DNA from: Prevotella sp. | Lineage (GTDB): Bacteria > Bacteroidota > Bacteroidia > Bacteroidales > Bacteroidaceae | Length of the DNA stretch: 64,000 bases | Direction of reading: 5' to 3' | Assembly: GCA_017458125.1 (NCBI GenBank) | Contig: JAFTGB010000018.1 | Span: 1-64,000 of the forward strand | Shown here: positions 18,012 to 27,945 of the stretch, in pieces | Position numbering within the stretch: position 1 is the first letter of the stretch | How the letters are laid out: the number at the start of each line of letters is the position of its first letter | Notes under the pieces: generated by a model | What the model saw: only the letters and a program-made list of their open reading frames with translations | Told to the model about the DNA's origin: nothing | The model's database searches: none | Program-made: the position numbers and the translations under genes

Positions 18012-20699
18012 TCACCGCTGACACAGCAGGGCGTAGGGACAGGTGCGGCAGATGTCGAGGTCGGTGGTGGGAGCGAAAGGAATGTCGGGGTTGAAGATTT
18101 CGTTGACTTTCGCTTCCAACAGTTCGTTGAAACGCGGGGCGTGGTCGGTAATGTCGGTGATGGGCTCGCGGCCGAAGCACAGGGTGGGGTCGTAGTCGTC
18201 AGCTCCGGCATGCTGGATGAACAGCAGGGCAGGGGACACGCGCAGCGGTGACGGCGGCAGCTGCACGCTGTTGGGACGGCGGCTCACAATGTCGGCATAG
18301 AGGAAGGTCTGCAGGTAGTAGTCGCTGTGGTCGTGTACCTTCTCCTGTGAAAAAATGTCGTCGACGTCGTTCAGCGACTTCATGCGCCGTCCTCCCGTCT
18401 TGTAGTCTACCACGCGGATGGTACCGTCGGCCATCATGTCGAGGCGGTCAATGCGGCCGCCTATTTTGATGGTCTTCTGGTTGACCGTCAGGTCGCGGAA
18501 CACGTCGCACTCCAGTCCGAGGATGGTGAACGGTGCTAAGCGGCGGTCGATGTCGAGCAGCTGGTGCAGGTAACGGATGATGACCTCGCGGTTGATGAGG
18601 TGTAGTCCGCCGACGTGGCTGTTGGGCAGGTGACGGTGGAAGGCCTCGTCGACAGCCCGTTCTATCTCGACCTTCGAGTGCAGCAGATGGTCTAAGTGTG
18701 CCTTGTCGATGACGTTGGGCAGCTGGTGATAAATGATGTCGGCGGCTTCGTGGAAGATGTTGCCGAAGATGCGGTTGTCCAACTCCTGCTCGTCGTCAGG
18801 CACGTCAGGCTCTCTGAGGTCGGCTACGTAGCAGTAGTAGAACTGCAACGGACAGCGTATGTAGCGGTTGACGGCGGTGGGCGACAGCTGCGTCATCGAC
18901 TGCATGATGGCGGTGACGTGGGGTGTCTTGGCGATGGGCACGGGCTGCCAGCGTGGTGCCGACTGGCCCGATTGCAAGGTGTACTGTCCGATGGAATGGC
19001 TGCTTTCTACCATCATCTGCAGCATGAAGCGACTCATCTCGCCACGCTGGCCGTCCTCGGTGGAGTTGTTGTAGAGGATGGTGACGTCGTCGGCTCTTTG
19101 CAGCAGGCGGTGGAAGTAGTAGGCGTAGATGCCCACCTTGTTCTCGACCGTCGTCAGTTCGTAGGCGCGCCGAATGCTGTGAGGAATGAATGAGCTGTCG
19201 TCAACGCCACGCGGCATGTTGCCTTCGTTGCACGAGAGGAGCAGCACATGGTCGAAGTCCAGGTTGCGCGTCTCTAATACCCCCATCACTTGTATGCCTT
19301 CGGCGGGTTCGCCGTGGAAGGGGATGGTGGTCTGCTGGATGAGCTGGCCGACGAGGCGTTGCAGGGTGGTGTCGCTGACGGTCAGGTCACCCGTGGCTAT
19401 GAGGTCTGCCAGTCGGTTGACCAGCGTGTAGGCACGGAACAGCGACTCCTGAAACAGCGGGTCGGCATCGGCGGTGGCACCGTTGCGGGCTATCTGGCGC
19501 AGCATGGTCAGCAGATGGGCGGTGAGCGGCGACTGCTGGGTGGTCAGCTCTGCCTCGACGTACTTGGCGTACGGGTGGTGGCGGAGCAGGCGTACCAACC
19601 GTGCGCTGCGCCCGCCAAGGTGCATGTTGAAATAGAGCTGTATGAACGAGGCCACGGGAGTCTGCGACAGCGGGTAGCCCGTGGTGACGTTGACCTTGTC
19701 GACTTCGGCGGGCAGACAGTGGATGACGGTCTGCAGAAGGGCTTCGTTGCACAGCACGACGGCTGTGCGGCGACCGTCGCGGTAGCGGTGGTTCTCGCGC
19801 AGCCAGTCGCTGACGTAGCGTGCTTGTATGTTCTCGGTGGGTGCCGCCATGTAGCTGATGGTCTTCTGCCGGCTGAAATTCCGGTAGATGTCATCGGCAC
19901 TGGTGGGCAGCTCGTTGGGAAACAGGCCCAAGTATTTGGCAATGTAAGCCCCGGCCTCATGACGGTTCATGTAGTAGTGGTCGAAGTCCCAGTAGAAGCG
20001 CGCCTTGCCCTCGTGCTGCATGCGGCTGAAGAGGCGCTGCTCGACCTTCTGCAGCAGGTTGAACCCCACGAAGAGGTAGCGGTCGTAGGGGAAGGAGGCG
20101 GCAGCGTCGGTGACCACCTGACGGTAGAGGGCCCCCTCGTAGGCCAGTCCCTGAGCCGTCAGACGTGCGTTGAAATCGTGGTAAATGGCAGCGAAGCGGC
20201 TCCACAGGCGCAGGAAGCGCTCCTTCAGTTCGCTGTTGTGGTCGTCGGAGAAGTTGCTGAAGAAGCGTTGCAGCATGGCGCGCTGGCTGTCGGTGAGGTA
20301 GGTGATGTCGTCCAGTTCGTGGATGTCGCGCACGTTGGCGAAGACGCGGTCGGCATCGGCCATGTTCTTGTCGATGTCGTCGAAGTCGGTGATAAGCAGT
20401 TGGCCCCAGCCGTAGAACTTGTCGAGCGTCTCGTCAGAGCCCGTGCACAGGCAAAACGACTTGTGAAGGTCGCACACCAGCTTGATGGGGTCGGCGACGG
20501 TGAACGGCGACTGCTGGCGGAACAGTTCGCTGATGGTGATGTAGGCGGGACTCCACAGCGGGCGGCCAGCACGCCGTGCCAGGTGCTCGTTGAGGAACAG
20601 CGAGGCGCGCTTGTTGGGAAAGACGACGGCAATGCGTGACAGGTCAGTACCGTACTTGCTGAGCATATCGTCAGCGACATATTCTAAGAAACTTTTCAT
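18012..20699 (-). CDS. AddB-like helicase-fold/PD-(D/E)XK nuclease subunit
   Basis: 895 residues. The N-terminal part has a superfamily-I helicase-like fold without a convincing Walker A (RIAVVFPNKRASLFL). The C-terminal nuclease has IGGRIDRLD followed by VDYKTGG, the D-xK signature of RecB-type nucleases. A cysteine in IRCPLQFYY together with CRTCPYALLC at the C-terminus matches the iron-sulfur cysteine arrangement of AddB-type nucleases. It lies directly downstream (2 bp) of an AddA/RecB-like helicase, so the two probably form one end-resecting DNA-repair complex. Direct repeats of GC-rich codons give long open frames on the opposite strand; these are shadows. Confidence 0.88.
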   Translation of the reverse strand: MKSFLEYVADDMLSKYGTDLSRIAVVFPNKRASLFLNEHLARRAGRPLWSPAYITISELFRQQSPFTVADPIKLVCDLHKSFCLCTGSDETLDKFYGWGQLLITDFDDIDKNMADADRVFANVRDIHELDDITYLTDSQRAMLQRFFSNFSDDHNSELKERFLRLWSRFAAIYHDFNARLTAQGLAYEGALYRQVVTDAAASFPYDRYLFVGFNLLQKVEQRLFSRMQHEGKARFYWDFDHYYMNRHEAGAYIAKYLGLFPNELPTSADDIYRNFSRQKTISYMAAPTENIQARYVSDWLRENHRYRDGRRTAVVLCNEALLQTVIHCLPAEVDKVNVTTGYPLSQTPVASFIQLYFNMHLGGRSARLVRLLRHHPYAKYVEAELTTQQSPLTAHLLTMLRQIARNGATADADPLFQESLFRAYTLVNRLADLIATGDLTVSDTTLQRLVGQLIQQTTIPFHGEPAEGIQVMGVLETRNLDFDHVLLLSCNEGNMPRGVDDSSFIPHSIRRAYELTTVENKVGIYAYYFHRLLQRADDVTILYNNSTEDGQRGEMSRFMLQMMVESSHSIGQYTLQSGQSAPRWQPVPIAKTPHVTAIMQSMTQLSPTAVNRYIRCPLQFYYCYVADLREPDVPDDEQELDNRIFGNIFHEAADIIYHQLPNVIDKAHLDHLLHSKVEIERAVDEAFHRHLPNSHVGGLHLINREVIIRYLHQLLDIDRRLAPFTILGLECDVFRDLTVNQKTIKIGGRIDRLDMMADGTIRVVDYKTGGRRMKSLNDVDDIFSQEKVHDHSDYYLQTFLYADIVSRRPNSVQLPPSPLRVSPALLFIQHAGADDYDPTLCFGREPITDITDHAPRFNELLEAKVNEIFNPDIPFAPTTDLDICRTCPYALLCQR

Positions 20700-20701
20700 A
20701 A

Positions 20702-23700
20702 TTATTCTACTCTCACAATCTTATTACTATAGACATACCACAGCCAACCGCTGACGCGCTGGTGACCCATGGAGAGCAGCAGTTGCATGTACTCGCGCAC
20801 CTGGTCGTGGTACTCGGGGCGCGGACGACCGAACTTGAAGTCGACTACATGGGTCTCGTGGCCGTCAGTCATCACGCGGTCAGGTCGGCGCGTCTCCACA
20901 CTGCCGTCAGCAGTGGTGGTGAGGATGCTACACTCGTTGTAGAGCGCCCAACGACCTGAGAACCAGTCGCTGACGCGCGGGTCTTCAAATCTTTTGTGAA
21001 GCATGGCGGTCACCTTGTCACGTGTCACCTCGTCGTCGTAGAGCACGCCGTCATGCTGCAGGCGTTGCAGGGCGCGGTCGATGTCGGTGCGGGTACGTAT
21101 GGTCGAGAACACTTCGTGTAGCACGCTGCCTAACTTGATGTAGCTGAGCGGCTGCTGCCCGTCGTCGCCGTCTTCGCTCTCGATGAATTCGCGACTTTTG
21201 TTGCTTTGGCGGAACTCCGTCTTGACGTCGAAGGTCTGGGTGGTGACCTGACGGGGAGTGACAGGGAGCAGGAATACGTTGTCGGTGTGCCTTTTGTCGG
21301 CAACGGTGTCGGCAGCGTCGGTCGGTGTGCCGTAGGTGAACGTCAGCGGAGCGTCGTCTTGCTCCATGCCGTTGAGGGTGGCACCGTCGAGGTCGAGCTG
21401 TGGCAGCACGGTCTCGATGAGTGCTGACCGCGTGGCCTTGCTGTTGCGGCGGCCAATGACGAAAAGGCTGCGGCAGGCGCGTGTGAAGGCCACGTAGAGC
21501 AGGTTGAGGTTGTCGACAGTGTTCTGCAGGTGCTCGTCTAAGTAGTCGTGCTCGTAGATGGTGCCTTTCATCTGCTTGCCGCTATAGTCGACGGGGACGA
21601 TGGGCAGGCTGTTGAAGGGCTCGGTCTGCGGACGGCACCACAGCACGTCGGCGTGTTCCAGGCGCCAGTCGCAGAAGGGTATGATGACGTGGTCGAACTC
21701 CAAGCCCTTGCTTTTGTGGATGGACAGGATGCGGATGCCGTCGATGACGGCGCTCTGGATAGTCTTGCGGCAGAGCGTCTCGTCCCACTCGCGGATGAAG
21801 GCGTCGATGTCGGTGCTATTGTCTTGTGCAAACTGGTTCAGCTGGTCGTAGAAGGCGCTGACGTATGCACTCTGCTCGTTGAGCCGGTCGAGCTGGAAAA
21901 TGGCATAGAGGCGCTCCGTCAGCTCGTAGAGCGGCAGGCGCAGCAGTTCGTCGTTATGCAGTGTAAACGCTTCGGGCAGCAAGGTGTCTAACGGGCGGTC
22001 CTTGATGAGCAGCTCGTCCTCGGGACTGGTGTTGTTCAGGACGGCACGCTGGTAGATTTTGGCTACAGTAGCCCGTGCTAACTGGTCGTCGGGGTGGGCG
22101 AGCAGATGCAGGGCCTGGACAAGGAGGGTGACGGACAACGACGAGTCGAGACGGAAAGCCTCGTCGCTGACGATGCGCACGTCAGGCAGGTGGGTGGTGA
22201 AGTAGTCGGCCACCATGGGGATGTAGTTGTTGGTGCGCACGAGTATGGCCATGCTTCCGGGCTTCATGCCCTGAGCCAGCAGGGTGCGCACGGTGTTGAC
22301 GACCAGGCTCAAGACGTGCTCCTGATAGTCGTCCTGAGGCAGCAGGCTTATGCTGACGTAACCGCTGACGGGACGGCCGTCGGGGACGAGTTGCTGCACG
22401 TCGGCGTAGGCACTGCGCAACTGTTCGGCGCCCTGCGGGTAGTCCTCGCGCTGTGCTTCGTACTCCTGCTTTGCCGCCTCGGTGAAGAAGGCGTTGTTGA
22501 AGGTGACGATGCGGCGGTCGGAGCGGTAGTTGGTGTCCAGCGGGCGGATATCCATCAGCTCGTTGGAATGGGGAAATTCGCGGTCGATGGCGTTCAGCAG
22601 TCGCCAGTCGCCGGAGCGCCAGCGATAGATGCTCTGCTTGACGTCGCCCACGATGAGGTTCTCGGTGTCGACATGGCTCATGCACTCCTGAAGCAGCACC
22701 TTGAAGTTCTGCCACTGCACGGTGCTGGTGTCTTGGAACTCGTCTATCATGACGTGCTCCAGCTGTGTACCTATCTTTTCAAAGATGAACGGCGAGTCGC
22801 TGTCCTTGATGAGTGCGTGCAGCAACTGCTGGGTGTCGCTGAGCAGGAAGCGGTTGGCCTCCTCGTTCATGGTACGCACTTTCTGTTCGATGCTGCCTAA
22901 GAGGCGCAGCTGGTTCAGGTGGCGCAGCGTGAGGTCGGCCGACTTGTAGAGCTTCCACTGGCGCGGGCGCTCGTCGACGGCGTAGCGCAGGATGGGGATA
23001 AGCGACGACTCTGCCACCATGTGGATGTGTTCGGCACGTGGGTTCTTCTTGGAATACCACTTGGAGGCTTCGTCCATGCAGTCGGTAACACGTTTGCCCA
23101 CAATGCTTTCGTCCATTTGGCCGTTGCGAAGCTTCAGAAAAAATCCGGCCACGCCGCTCTTGCCGTAGTTGAGTTCTTCGTACTGCAGTCCCTCGCCGTC
23201 CAAGGTGTCGAAGAAACTTTCGGCCACCTCCTTCATGCGCTCTTCGGCATCGGTGCGTATCTGCTGCATCTGCTTCATGTAGCCGTCCAGAAAGTGATCA
23301 TCATTGAGCAGGTGGTTTAGCTCGTCGCTGTTCTCCTTATAGTAGTCGCGGAAGATGGTGCGTCCGAACTGCTTGACTTGTCCGATGATGTTCCACGAAC
23401 GGTCTTCGCTGATGGTTTCCATGATGTACTTCAGCAGCCATTGTAACATGACGTCGGTGTGGGTGAGCGAGTCGATGAGCTGGTCGACGGCCTGTTCCTC
23501 GACCTGTACGTCGTTGAGTCCTATGCGCAGGTTGGCGGTGAGGTCCAGTTCGCGCGCCAGGTTGCGTAGCACGCTCTGAAAGAAGGAGTCGATGGTTTCG
23601 ACGCGGAAGTAGTTATAGTTGTGCAGCAGCAGGTGCAGGGCCTCGCCGGCACGGCGGCTCAGCAACTCGTCAGAAAAGCCGGTTTCATCGGTAATCTTGC

Positions 23701-23920
23701 GGGCATAGCCGACGGAGTCAGGCAGCTGTTTCCAGATGCCGTAGAGCTGGCTGAGTATGCGCATCTTCATCTCCTCCGTCGCCTTGTTGGTGAAGGTGAC
23801 GGCCAGGATGGTGCGGTAGCTCTGCGGGTTGAGGACTAAAAGTTTGATGTATTCGACGGCCAATGTAAATGTCTTGCCGGAGCCGGCGCTGGCCTTGTAG
23901 ACAGTGAGGGGTTTTACCAT
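20702..23920 (-). CDS. AddA/RecB-like UvrD-family helicase-nuclease
   Basis: 1,072 residues. UvrD-type helicase with Walker A ASAGSGKT (10-17), TFTNKATEEMK motif Ia, the MIDEFQDTS Walker B segment, GDVKQSIYRWR motif III, a LSIHKSKGLEFDHVI motif V and LLYVAFTRA motif VI. A C-terminal nuclease core is suggested by HVVDFKFGRP. Family knowledge: paired with AddB, it processes double-strand ends for RecA loading. Its ATG overlaps the end of the DUF5686 gene by 7 nt and its stop is 2 bp from the AddB-like gene, so the three are likely co-transcribed from the promoter at 25938-25969. Confidence 0.93.
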   Translation of the reverse strand: MVKPLTVYKASAGSGKTFTLAVEYIKLLVLNPQSYRTILAVTFTNKATEEMKMRILSQLYGIWKQLPDSVGYARKITDETGFSDELLSRRAGEALHLLLHNYNYFRVETIDSFFQSVLRNLARELDLTANLRIGLNDVQVEEQAVDQLIDSLTHTDVMLQWLLKYIMETISEDRSWNIIGQVKQFGRTIFRDYYKENSDELNHLLNDDHFLDGYMKQMQQIRTDAEERMKEVAESFFDTLDGEGLQYEELNYGKSGVAGFFLKLRNGQMDESIVGKRVTDCMDEASKWYSKKNPRAEHIHMVAESSLIPILRYAVDERPRQWKLYKSADLTLRHLNQLRLLGSIEQKVRTMNEEANRFLLSDTQQLLHALIKDSDSPFIFEKIGTQLEHVMIDEFQDTSTVQWQNFKVLLQECMSHVDTENLIVGDVKQSIYRWRSGDWRLLNAIDREFPHSNELMDIRPLDTNYRSDRRIVTFNNAFFTEAAKQEYEAQREDYPQGAEQLRSAYADVQQLVPDGRPVSGYVSISLLPQDDYQEHVLSLVVNTVRTLLAQGMKPGSMAILVRTNNYIPMVADYFTTHLPDVRIVSDEAFRLDSSLSVTLLVQALHLLAHPDDQLARATVAKIYQRAVLNNTSPEDELLIKDRPLDTLLPEAFTLHNDELLRLPLYELTERLYAIFQLDRLNEQSAYVSAFYDQLNQFAQDNSTDIDAFIREWDETLCRKTIQSAVIDGIRILSIHKSKGLEFDHVIIPFCDWRLEHADVLWCRPQTEPFNSLPIVPVDYSGKQMKGTIYEHDYLDEHLQNTVDNLNLLYVAFTRACRSLFVIGRRNSKATRSALIETVLPQLDLDGATLNGMEQDDAPLTFTYGTPTDAADTVADKRHTDNVFLLPVTPRQVTTQTFDVKTEFRQSNKSREFIESEDGDDGQQPLSYIKLGSVLHEVFSTIRTRTDIDRALQRLQHDGVLYDDEVTRDKVTAMLHKRFEDPRVSDWFSGRWALYNECSILTTTADGSVETRRPDRVMTDGHETHVVDFKFGRPRPEYHDQVREYMQLLLSMGHQRVSGWLWYVYSNKIVRVE

Positions 23921-25932
23921 CGTCTGAATATTTCTAATGTGATTTTTACGCCTAATTTCTGATAGTGCGTACCGAGGAAGCTGGCAAAGATGCCAGTGGA
24001 GAAGAAACGGTTGGCGAAGCCATAGCCCACTTCGAAGTAGGGGCGCGTGTGGGCGATGGACAGGGCACTGACGTAGAGGCGTTCGGCCTCGATGTAGCGT
24101 CCGATGAGCGGCATGTAAGAGAGTGCCAGCATGGGTTTGTCGTAGGAGACGTGACCGCGCAGGTAGTAGTTGGAGGCGTTATACCATCGCGTGTTGAGCA
24201 ACTGGAACTGTCCGCTCCAGTCGTCCTCCCATCCCATGGGCAGGTTCTCGTCGCGGAAGTTGCTGTAGTCGACGAAATAGTTGGAGTTGCGCTCGGTGTA
24301 GAATCCGGCACCGACCCGGGCATTGAAGATGTGCTGGTTCTTGGTCTTGTGCTGATAGACGGCATCGAACTCCCACCGCTGGTAGGACAGGTTGGAACTC
24401 ATGATGTCGCGGAAGCTCTTCTCGAAGTTGGCGGTCAGCACGGGACCTTTATTCCACGGCTTCAGCCGCACCGTCAGCATGGGGGCAAAGCTGTAGAAGG
24501 TCTCCTCCATGCCGGCTTCGCGCATCAGCTGCGGGTTGGTGGACTCGCGGCTGTGGTAGATGAGACCTGACTTGATCTCCAGCCAGTCGAAGGCTACGAC
24601 ATTGTTGTAGATTTCGAGGCTGCGGTCCTTGAAGTCGGGCATGCTGCGGTCCTTGCCCATCTTGTGCTTGAAGTCATCTTCTAAGAGTCCGTTGCTGATG
24701 TGGTTGCCGTTGCTCAGCTTGATTTCGGCATAGCCCCGGCGCTTGGGATTGTAAGTCATACGCAGCGGTGCAGTATAAAAAATCTGTCTGAGCTTGAAGC
24801 TGTAGCCTAACTGCGGGTTGAAGGTCAGGTAGCGGTGGTCGTTCCAGTTGTACTGTAGGCCGAACTTCATTTTGTAGCTGAAACCTCGGCTATTGCTGTA
24901 GCTGATGTACTGGGGTTCGATGAGGGGAGACGTGCGCATGGTCAGTCCGCCGATGTTGGCCTTGTGGCTCTTGGTCAGGTTGTAGGCAACGATGCTCCAC
25001 CCGACGTCTTTAATCCAGTTGGTGTGTTTCACCGTGTCGCGCTTGGCTTCCTCGCGGTTCCTGATCTGCTTCAACTTGTGGCGGCGGTAGACGTCCTCCT
25101 CGGAACTGTTCAGCGGCACCGGGCGCAGCGACTCCATCATGACGGGGTCCTCCACCTCGTCGAGTGAGTCGGGGAGGGTCTCGGGGCAGTTGTAGACGAC
25201 GGTGAGGGCTGCCGAAACGTGGTTGCCTAAGAACTTGAACTTGGTTTCTGTATGGCAGCGTTCGGGCAGGGGACTATGGATGTCCTTGGAATTCATTAGT
25301 GCCGACACCTTGAACGTCACCATGTCGTACTCGCCGGAAAGCATGACCGACTGCAAGCGGCCGCTACGGGTGTCTACGACGGCATGGCCTTCGACGAGCA
25401 TAGTGTTTCTGACCTTCGGACGGAAGTGCAGCAGCGTCAGACCGCCCGAGTCTTCGCCGATACTGTATTTGTAGTAGCGGTTGTTGGCCTGATGGAAGGG
25501 GGATAGCACATGGTCGGGATAGAGGGTGGCGTCGTAAAAGTCGGGCGTCGACAGCTCCAACAGCGGGGGCATGGCCGTGCGCTGGCGGGGAATGTTGCCA
25601 CACACCACCTGACGGTGGACGTCGTAGTCGTCGACATCGCGGTAGCGTATCTTGCAGTATGATTCACCGACAAACTTATGTTCGCCCTCGGCAATGACGT
25701 ACATGCTGGGCACAAGGAAGAGCAGAAAGTTGCGACGGTCCAAATTGAAACCGTAGCGAAGGTACACGTTCTGCTCCTGTCCTTTAATGGGGTAAGAGTA
25801 GTTGCGTCTGTAATTCCAAATGCGTTGCAGCAGCGTGGAATCGGCAGCACTATATGCAAAACTGATGCTGGGCATGAGAATCGTCATACCCAGCATCAGT
25901 ATCAGTATGGTTATGCGTAGCTTCTGATTCAC
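23914..25932 (-). CDS. DUF5686-type outer-membrane beta-barrel protein
   Basis: About 672 residues from a GTG start. A signal peptide (NQKLRITILILMLGMTILMPSISFA) precedes a soluble region and then a long series of amphipathic strands (RGFSYKMKFGLQYNWND…, YAEIKLSNGNHIS, PVLTANFEKSFRD, LRGHVSYDKPMLALSY), ending in an aromatic KITLEIFRRW typical of outer-membrane proteins. This matches DUF5686, a Bacteroidetes barrel family of unknown function. The start is set at GTG 25932 because a consensus promoter occupies 25938-25969, covering an alternative TTG at 25968. The leader would be essentially absent. It is transcribed with the AddAB-like pair downstream. Confidence 0.87.
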   Translation of the reverse strand: MNQKLRITILILMLGMTILMPSISFAYSAADSTLLQRIWNYRRNYSYPIKGQEQNVYLRYGFNLDRRNFLLFLVPSMYVIAEGEHKFVGESYCKIRYRDVDDYDVHRQVVCGNIPRQRTAMPPLLELSTPDFYDATLYPDHVLSPFHQANNRYYKYSIGEDSGGLTLLHFRPKVRNTMLVEGHAVVDTRSGRLQSVMLSGEYDMVTFKVSALMNSKDIHSPLPERCHTETKFKFLGNHVSAALTVVYNCPETLPDSLDEVEDPVMMESLRPVPLNSSEEDVYRRHKLKQIRNREEAKRDTVKHTNWIKDVGWSIVAYNLTKSHKANIGGLTMRTSPLIEPQYISYSNSRGFSYKMKFGLQYNWNDHRYLTFNPQLGYSFKLRQIFYTAPLRMTYNPKRRGYAEIKLSNGNHISNGLLEDDFKHKMGKDRSMPDFKDRSLEIYNNVVAFDWLEIKSGLIYHSRESTNPQLMREAGMEETFYSFAPMLTVRLKPWNKGPVLTANFEKSFRDIMSSNLSYQRWEFDAVYQHKTKNQHIFNARVGAGFYTERNSNYFVDYSNFRDENLPMGWEDDWSGQFQLLNTRWYNASNYYLRGHVSYDKPMLALSYMPLIGRYIEAERLYVSALSIAHTRPYFEVGYGFANRFFSTGIFASFLGTHYQKLGVKITLEIFRRW

Positions 25933-25937
25933 GACCC

Positions 25938-25969
25938 CAAAAGTAGTAAAAAATATTGGAGTCGCCAAA
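25938..25969 (-). promoter_or_regulatory. Bacteroidetes promoter deciding the DUF5686 start
   Basis: On the minus strand TTTG (25966-25969), a 20-bp spacer and TACTTTTG (25938-25945). The -7 box ends 5 nt before the GTG at 25932, which predicts a leaderless or near-leaderless mRNA. The box also lies within 4 bp of the rpoD stop. Confidence 0.68.
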
Positions 25970-25972
25970 CTT

Positions 25973-26845
25973 TTAACCTAAATATTTCATCAGTATGCGT
26001 GCATTGCCGCTGTCGCGTAACTTAGCTATGCTCTTCTCGCGAATCTGACGGACACGCTCGCGGGTCAGCCCTAACTGGTCGCCAATCTCCTCTAAGCCTT
26101 TCTCGTGGCAGCCAATGCCGAAGCACTCGCGGATGATAGTAATCTCGCGCTCTTTCAGCACTTTCTGCAATACGTTGTTCAACTCAAGGGCCATCGACTC
26201 GTGGTCAACCTGACGGTCGGTACGTGAGTCTTCGCCACTGGCCATCACGTCAAGCATGCAGTTGTCCTCGCCGTCCTGGAAAGGTGCGTCGATGGAGACG
26301 TGATGACCGTCGGCCATCATGGACTGGGAAATCTTCTCCTCGTCCAGGCTGGTAGCGTCGCTCAGCTCGGCGATGGACGGGTGACGCTGGTTCTCCTGCT
26401 CGAATTTATTGATTTCGTGGTTAATCTTGCTCAGTGAACCAACCTGGTTCAGCGGAAGACGTACGATGCGGCTCTGCTCGGCAATAGCCTGCAGGATACT
26501 CTGGCGTATCCACCATACGGCATAAGAAATGAACTTGAAACCACGGGTCTCGTCAAACTTTTGCGCGGCCTTGATGAGGCCGATGTTACCCTCGTCAATC
26601 AGGTCAGTCAGCGTCAGTCCCTGATGCTGATACTGCTTGGCTACAGAGACTACGAATCGCAGGTTGGCCGTCACCAGCTTGTCCTTGGCGCGCTCGCCTT
26701 CAGGACCGCCTTTGCGAATCTTCTGAGCCAGCTCGATTTCCTCGTCGATGCTGATCAGAGGGGCACGGCCGATTTCCACCAGATATTTATCCAGTGCTTC
26801 ACTCGAACGATTCGTAATACTCTTCTGAATCTTTAGTTGTCTCAT
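25973..26845 (-). CDS. rpoD: Primary RNA polymerase sigma factor (Bacteroidetes type)
   Basis: 290 residues, short because region 1.1 and the large non-conserved insert of E. coli sigma-70 are missing, as is usual for the Bacteroidetes primary sigma factor. Region 1.2 (LDKYLVEIGRAPLIS), region 2 with the core-binding DLIDEGNIGLIKAA and -10 recognition FISYAVWWIRQSI, region 3 (RLPLNQVGSLSKI) and the region 4.2 helix-turn-helix (LEEIGDQLGLTRERVRQIREKSI) are all intact. It would read the TTTG/TAnnTTTG promoters seen throughout this window. A TAACTTTG box at 26923-26930 lies upstream; no good -33 partner was found. Confidence 0.96.
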   Translation of the reverse strand: MRQLKIQKSITNRSSEALDKYLVEIGRAPLISIDEEIELAQKIRKGGPEGERAKDKLVTANLRFVVSVAKQYQHQGLTLTDLIDEGNIGLIKAAQKFDETRGFKFISYAVWWIRQSILQAIAEQSRIVRLPLNQVGSLSKINHEINKFEQENQRHPSIAELSDATSLDEEKISQSMMADGHHVSIDAPFQDGEDNCMLDVMASGEDSRTDRQVDHESMALELNNVLQKVLKEREITIIRECFGIGCHEKGLEEIGDQLGLTRERVRQIREKSIAKLRDSGNARILMKYLG

Positions 26846-26933
26846 CTTGAAAAACTTCTCTTAAAACCTTTAACTTGCTGATAATCAGTGTTGTGTGCTA
26901 AACATTGCCTTTAAAAGCGGTGCAAAGTTACAA

Positions 26934-26971
26934 AAAAAAACGGTACGTTGTTCTCCAACGACCGTTTTTTT
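26934..26971. terminator. Bidirectional terminator after serA
   Basis: AAAAAAACGGT, ACGTTG, a short loop, CAACG and ACCGTTTTTTT form a stem of about 16 bp flanked by A- and T-tracts on both sides. It lies 39-76 bp beyond the serA stop and upstream of rpoD. Confidence 0.8.
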
Positions 26972-27009
26972 ATGTTTAAAAAATATTAATTGTAACTTTA
27001 CTCTTACCT

Positions 27010-27933
27010 CTACTTGTTCACCTGGAACTTGGTGTCACCGTCCTTGAAGAAGGCGTTAATCTGACGGGCTGCGGCGATGCCGGCATTGGTGTTGGCCTCT
27101 GCGGTCTGGGCACCCATCTTCTTCGGGGTTGAGAAATAGCGGCCTTCAAACTTCTTGAAGTCGGCGTCGGCATCGGGCATGATGTCGGTGACGAACTTGA
27201 GGTCCTGGCGCTCCTCCATGAGCTTCAGCAGCTCAGGCTCGTTGATGACCTCCTTGCGGGCGGTGTTGACGAGGATGCCACCTTTCTTCATCTTGCCGAC
27301 CAGCGCATAGTTGATGCTCTGCTTGGTTTCGGCAGTGGCGGGAATGTGCAGGCTGACCACATCGCACTGTTCGAACAGGGCGTCCTGGTTGGTGACGGCG
27401 TGAACTCCGGCTGCCTCGATGACATCAGCGGGGCAGAAAGCATCGTAGGCATAAACATCCATGCCGAAGCCTTTGGCAATGCGAGCGACGTTGCGGCCAA
27501 CGTTTCCGAAAGCCAGAATGCCTAACTTCTTACCCATCAGCTCTGTACCAGCCTTGCCGTTGTAGAAGTTACGGACGGTGAAGACCAGCAGACCGAAGAC
27601 GAGCTCGGCCACTGCATTGGCGTTCTGTCCGGGAGTATTCTCGGCTACTACGCCATGAGCGGTGGCTGCAGCGAGGTCGATGTTGTCGTAACCGGCACCG
27701 GCACGCACTACGATTTTCAACTGCTTAGCAGCGTCCAATACTTCGGCATCCACCTTGTCCGAGCGGATGATCAAAGCGTCAGCATCCTTGACGGCATCCA
27801 GCAGTTGCGTCTTCTCGGTGTACTTCTCTAATAGAGCCAGCTCATTACCTGCAGCCTCTACTTCTTTTTTTATGCCCTCTACAGCAGCTGCTGCAAATGG
27901 CTTTTCTGTTGCGACTAAAACTTTCATAATCAT
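27010..27933 (-). CDS. serA: D-3-phosphoglycerate dehydrogenase
   Basis: 307 residues, the short form without the C-terminal ACT regulatory domain. It oxidises 3-phosphoglycerate to 3-phosphohydroxypyruvate with NAD. The dinucleotide motif is GKKLGILAFGNVGRNVARIAKGFGMDVYAYD; the catalytic arginine region is VVRAGAGYDNIDL and IINTARKEVINEPEL is the family's active-site segment. The final catalytic His region is altered to YFSTPKKMGAQTAEANTNAG, typical of this Bacteroidetes group. It lies 12 bp downstream of serC, forming a serine-synthesis pair. Two ATGs are possible (27933 or 27927); the difference is two residues. Confidence 0.93.
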   Translation of the reverse strand: MIMKVLVATEKPFAAAAVEGIKKEVEAAGNELALLEKYTEKTQLLDAVKDADALIIRSDKVDAEVLDAAKQLKIVVRAGAGYDNIDLAAATAHGVVAENTPGQNANAVAELVFGLLVFTVRNFYNGKAGTELMGKKLGILAFGNVGRNVARIAKGFGMDVYAYDAFCPADVIEAAGVHAVTNQDALFEQCDVVSLHIPATAETKQSINYALVGKMKKGGILVNTARKEVINEPELLKLMEERQDLKFVTDIMPDADADFKKFEGRYFSTPKKMGAQTAEANTNAGIAAARQINAFFKDGDTKFQVNK

Positions 27934-27945
27934 GTTTCTTCTACT

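Noticed and set aside
17654-18211. 185-codon minus-strand frame between the debris zone and the AddB-like gene
   Set aside because: It runs across two strong hairpins and into the AddB-like gene in a different frame; Thr/Pro/Ser-rich without family likeness.
19290-20639. 449-codon open frame opposite the AddB-like gene
   Set aside because: Overlaps completely with a gene whose nuclease and Fe-S motifs are intact; no start context or promoter.
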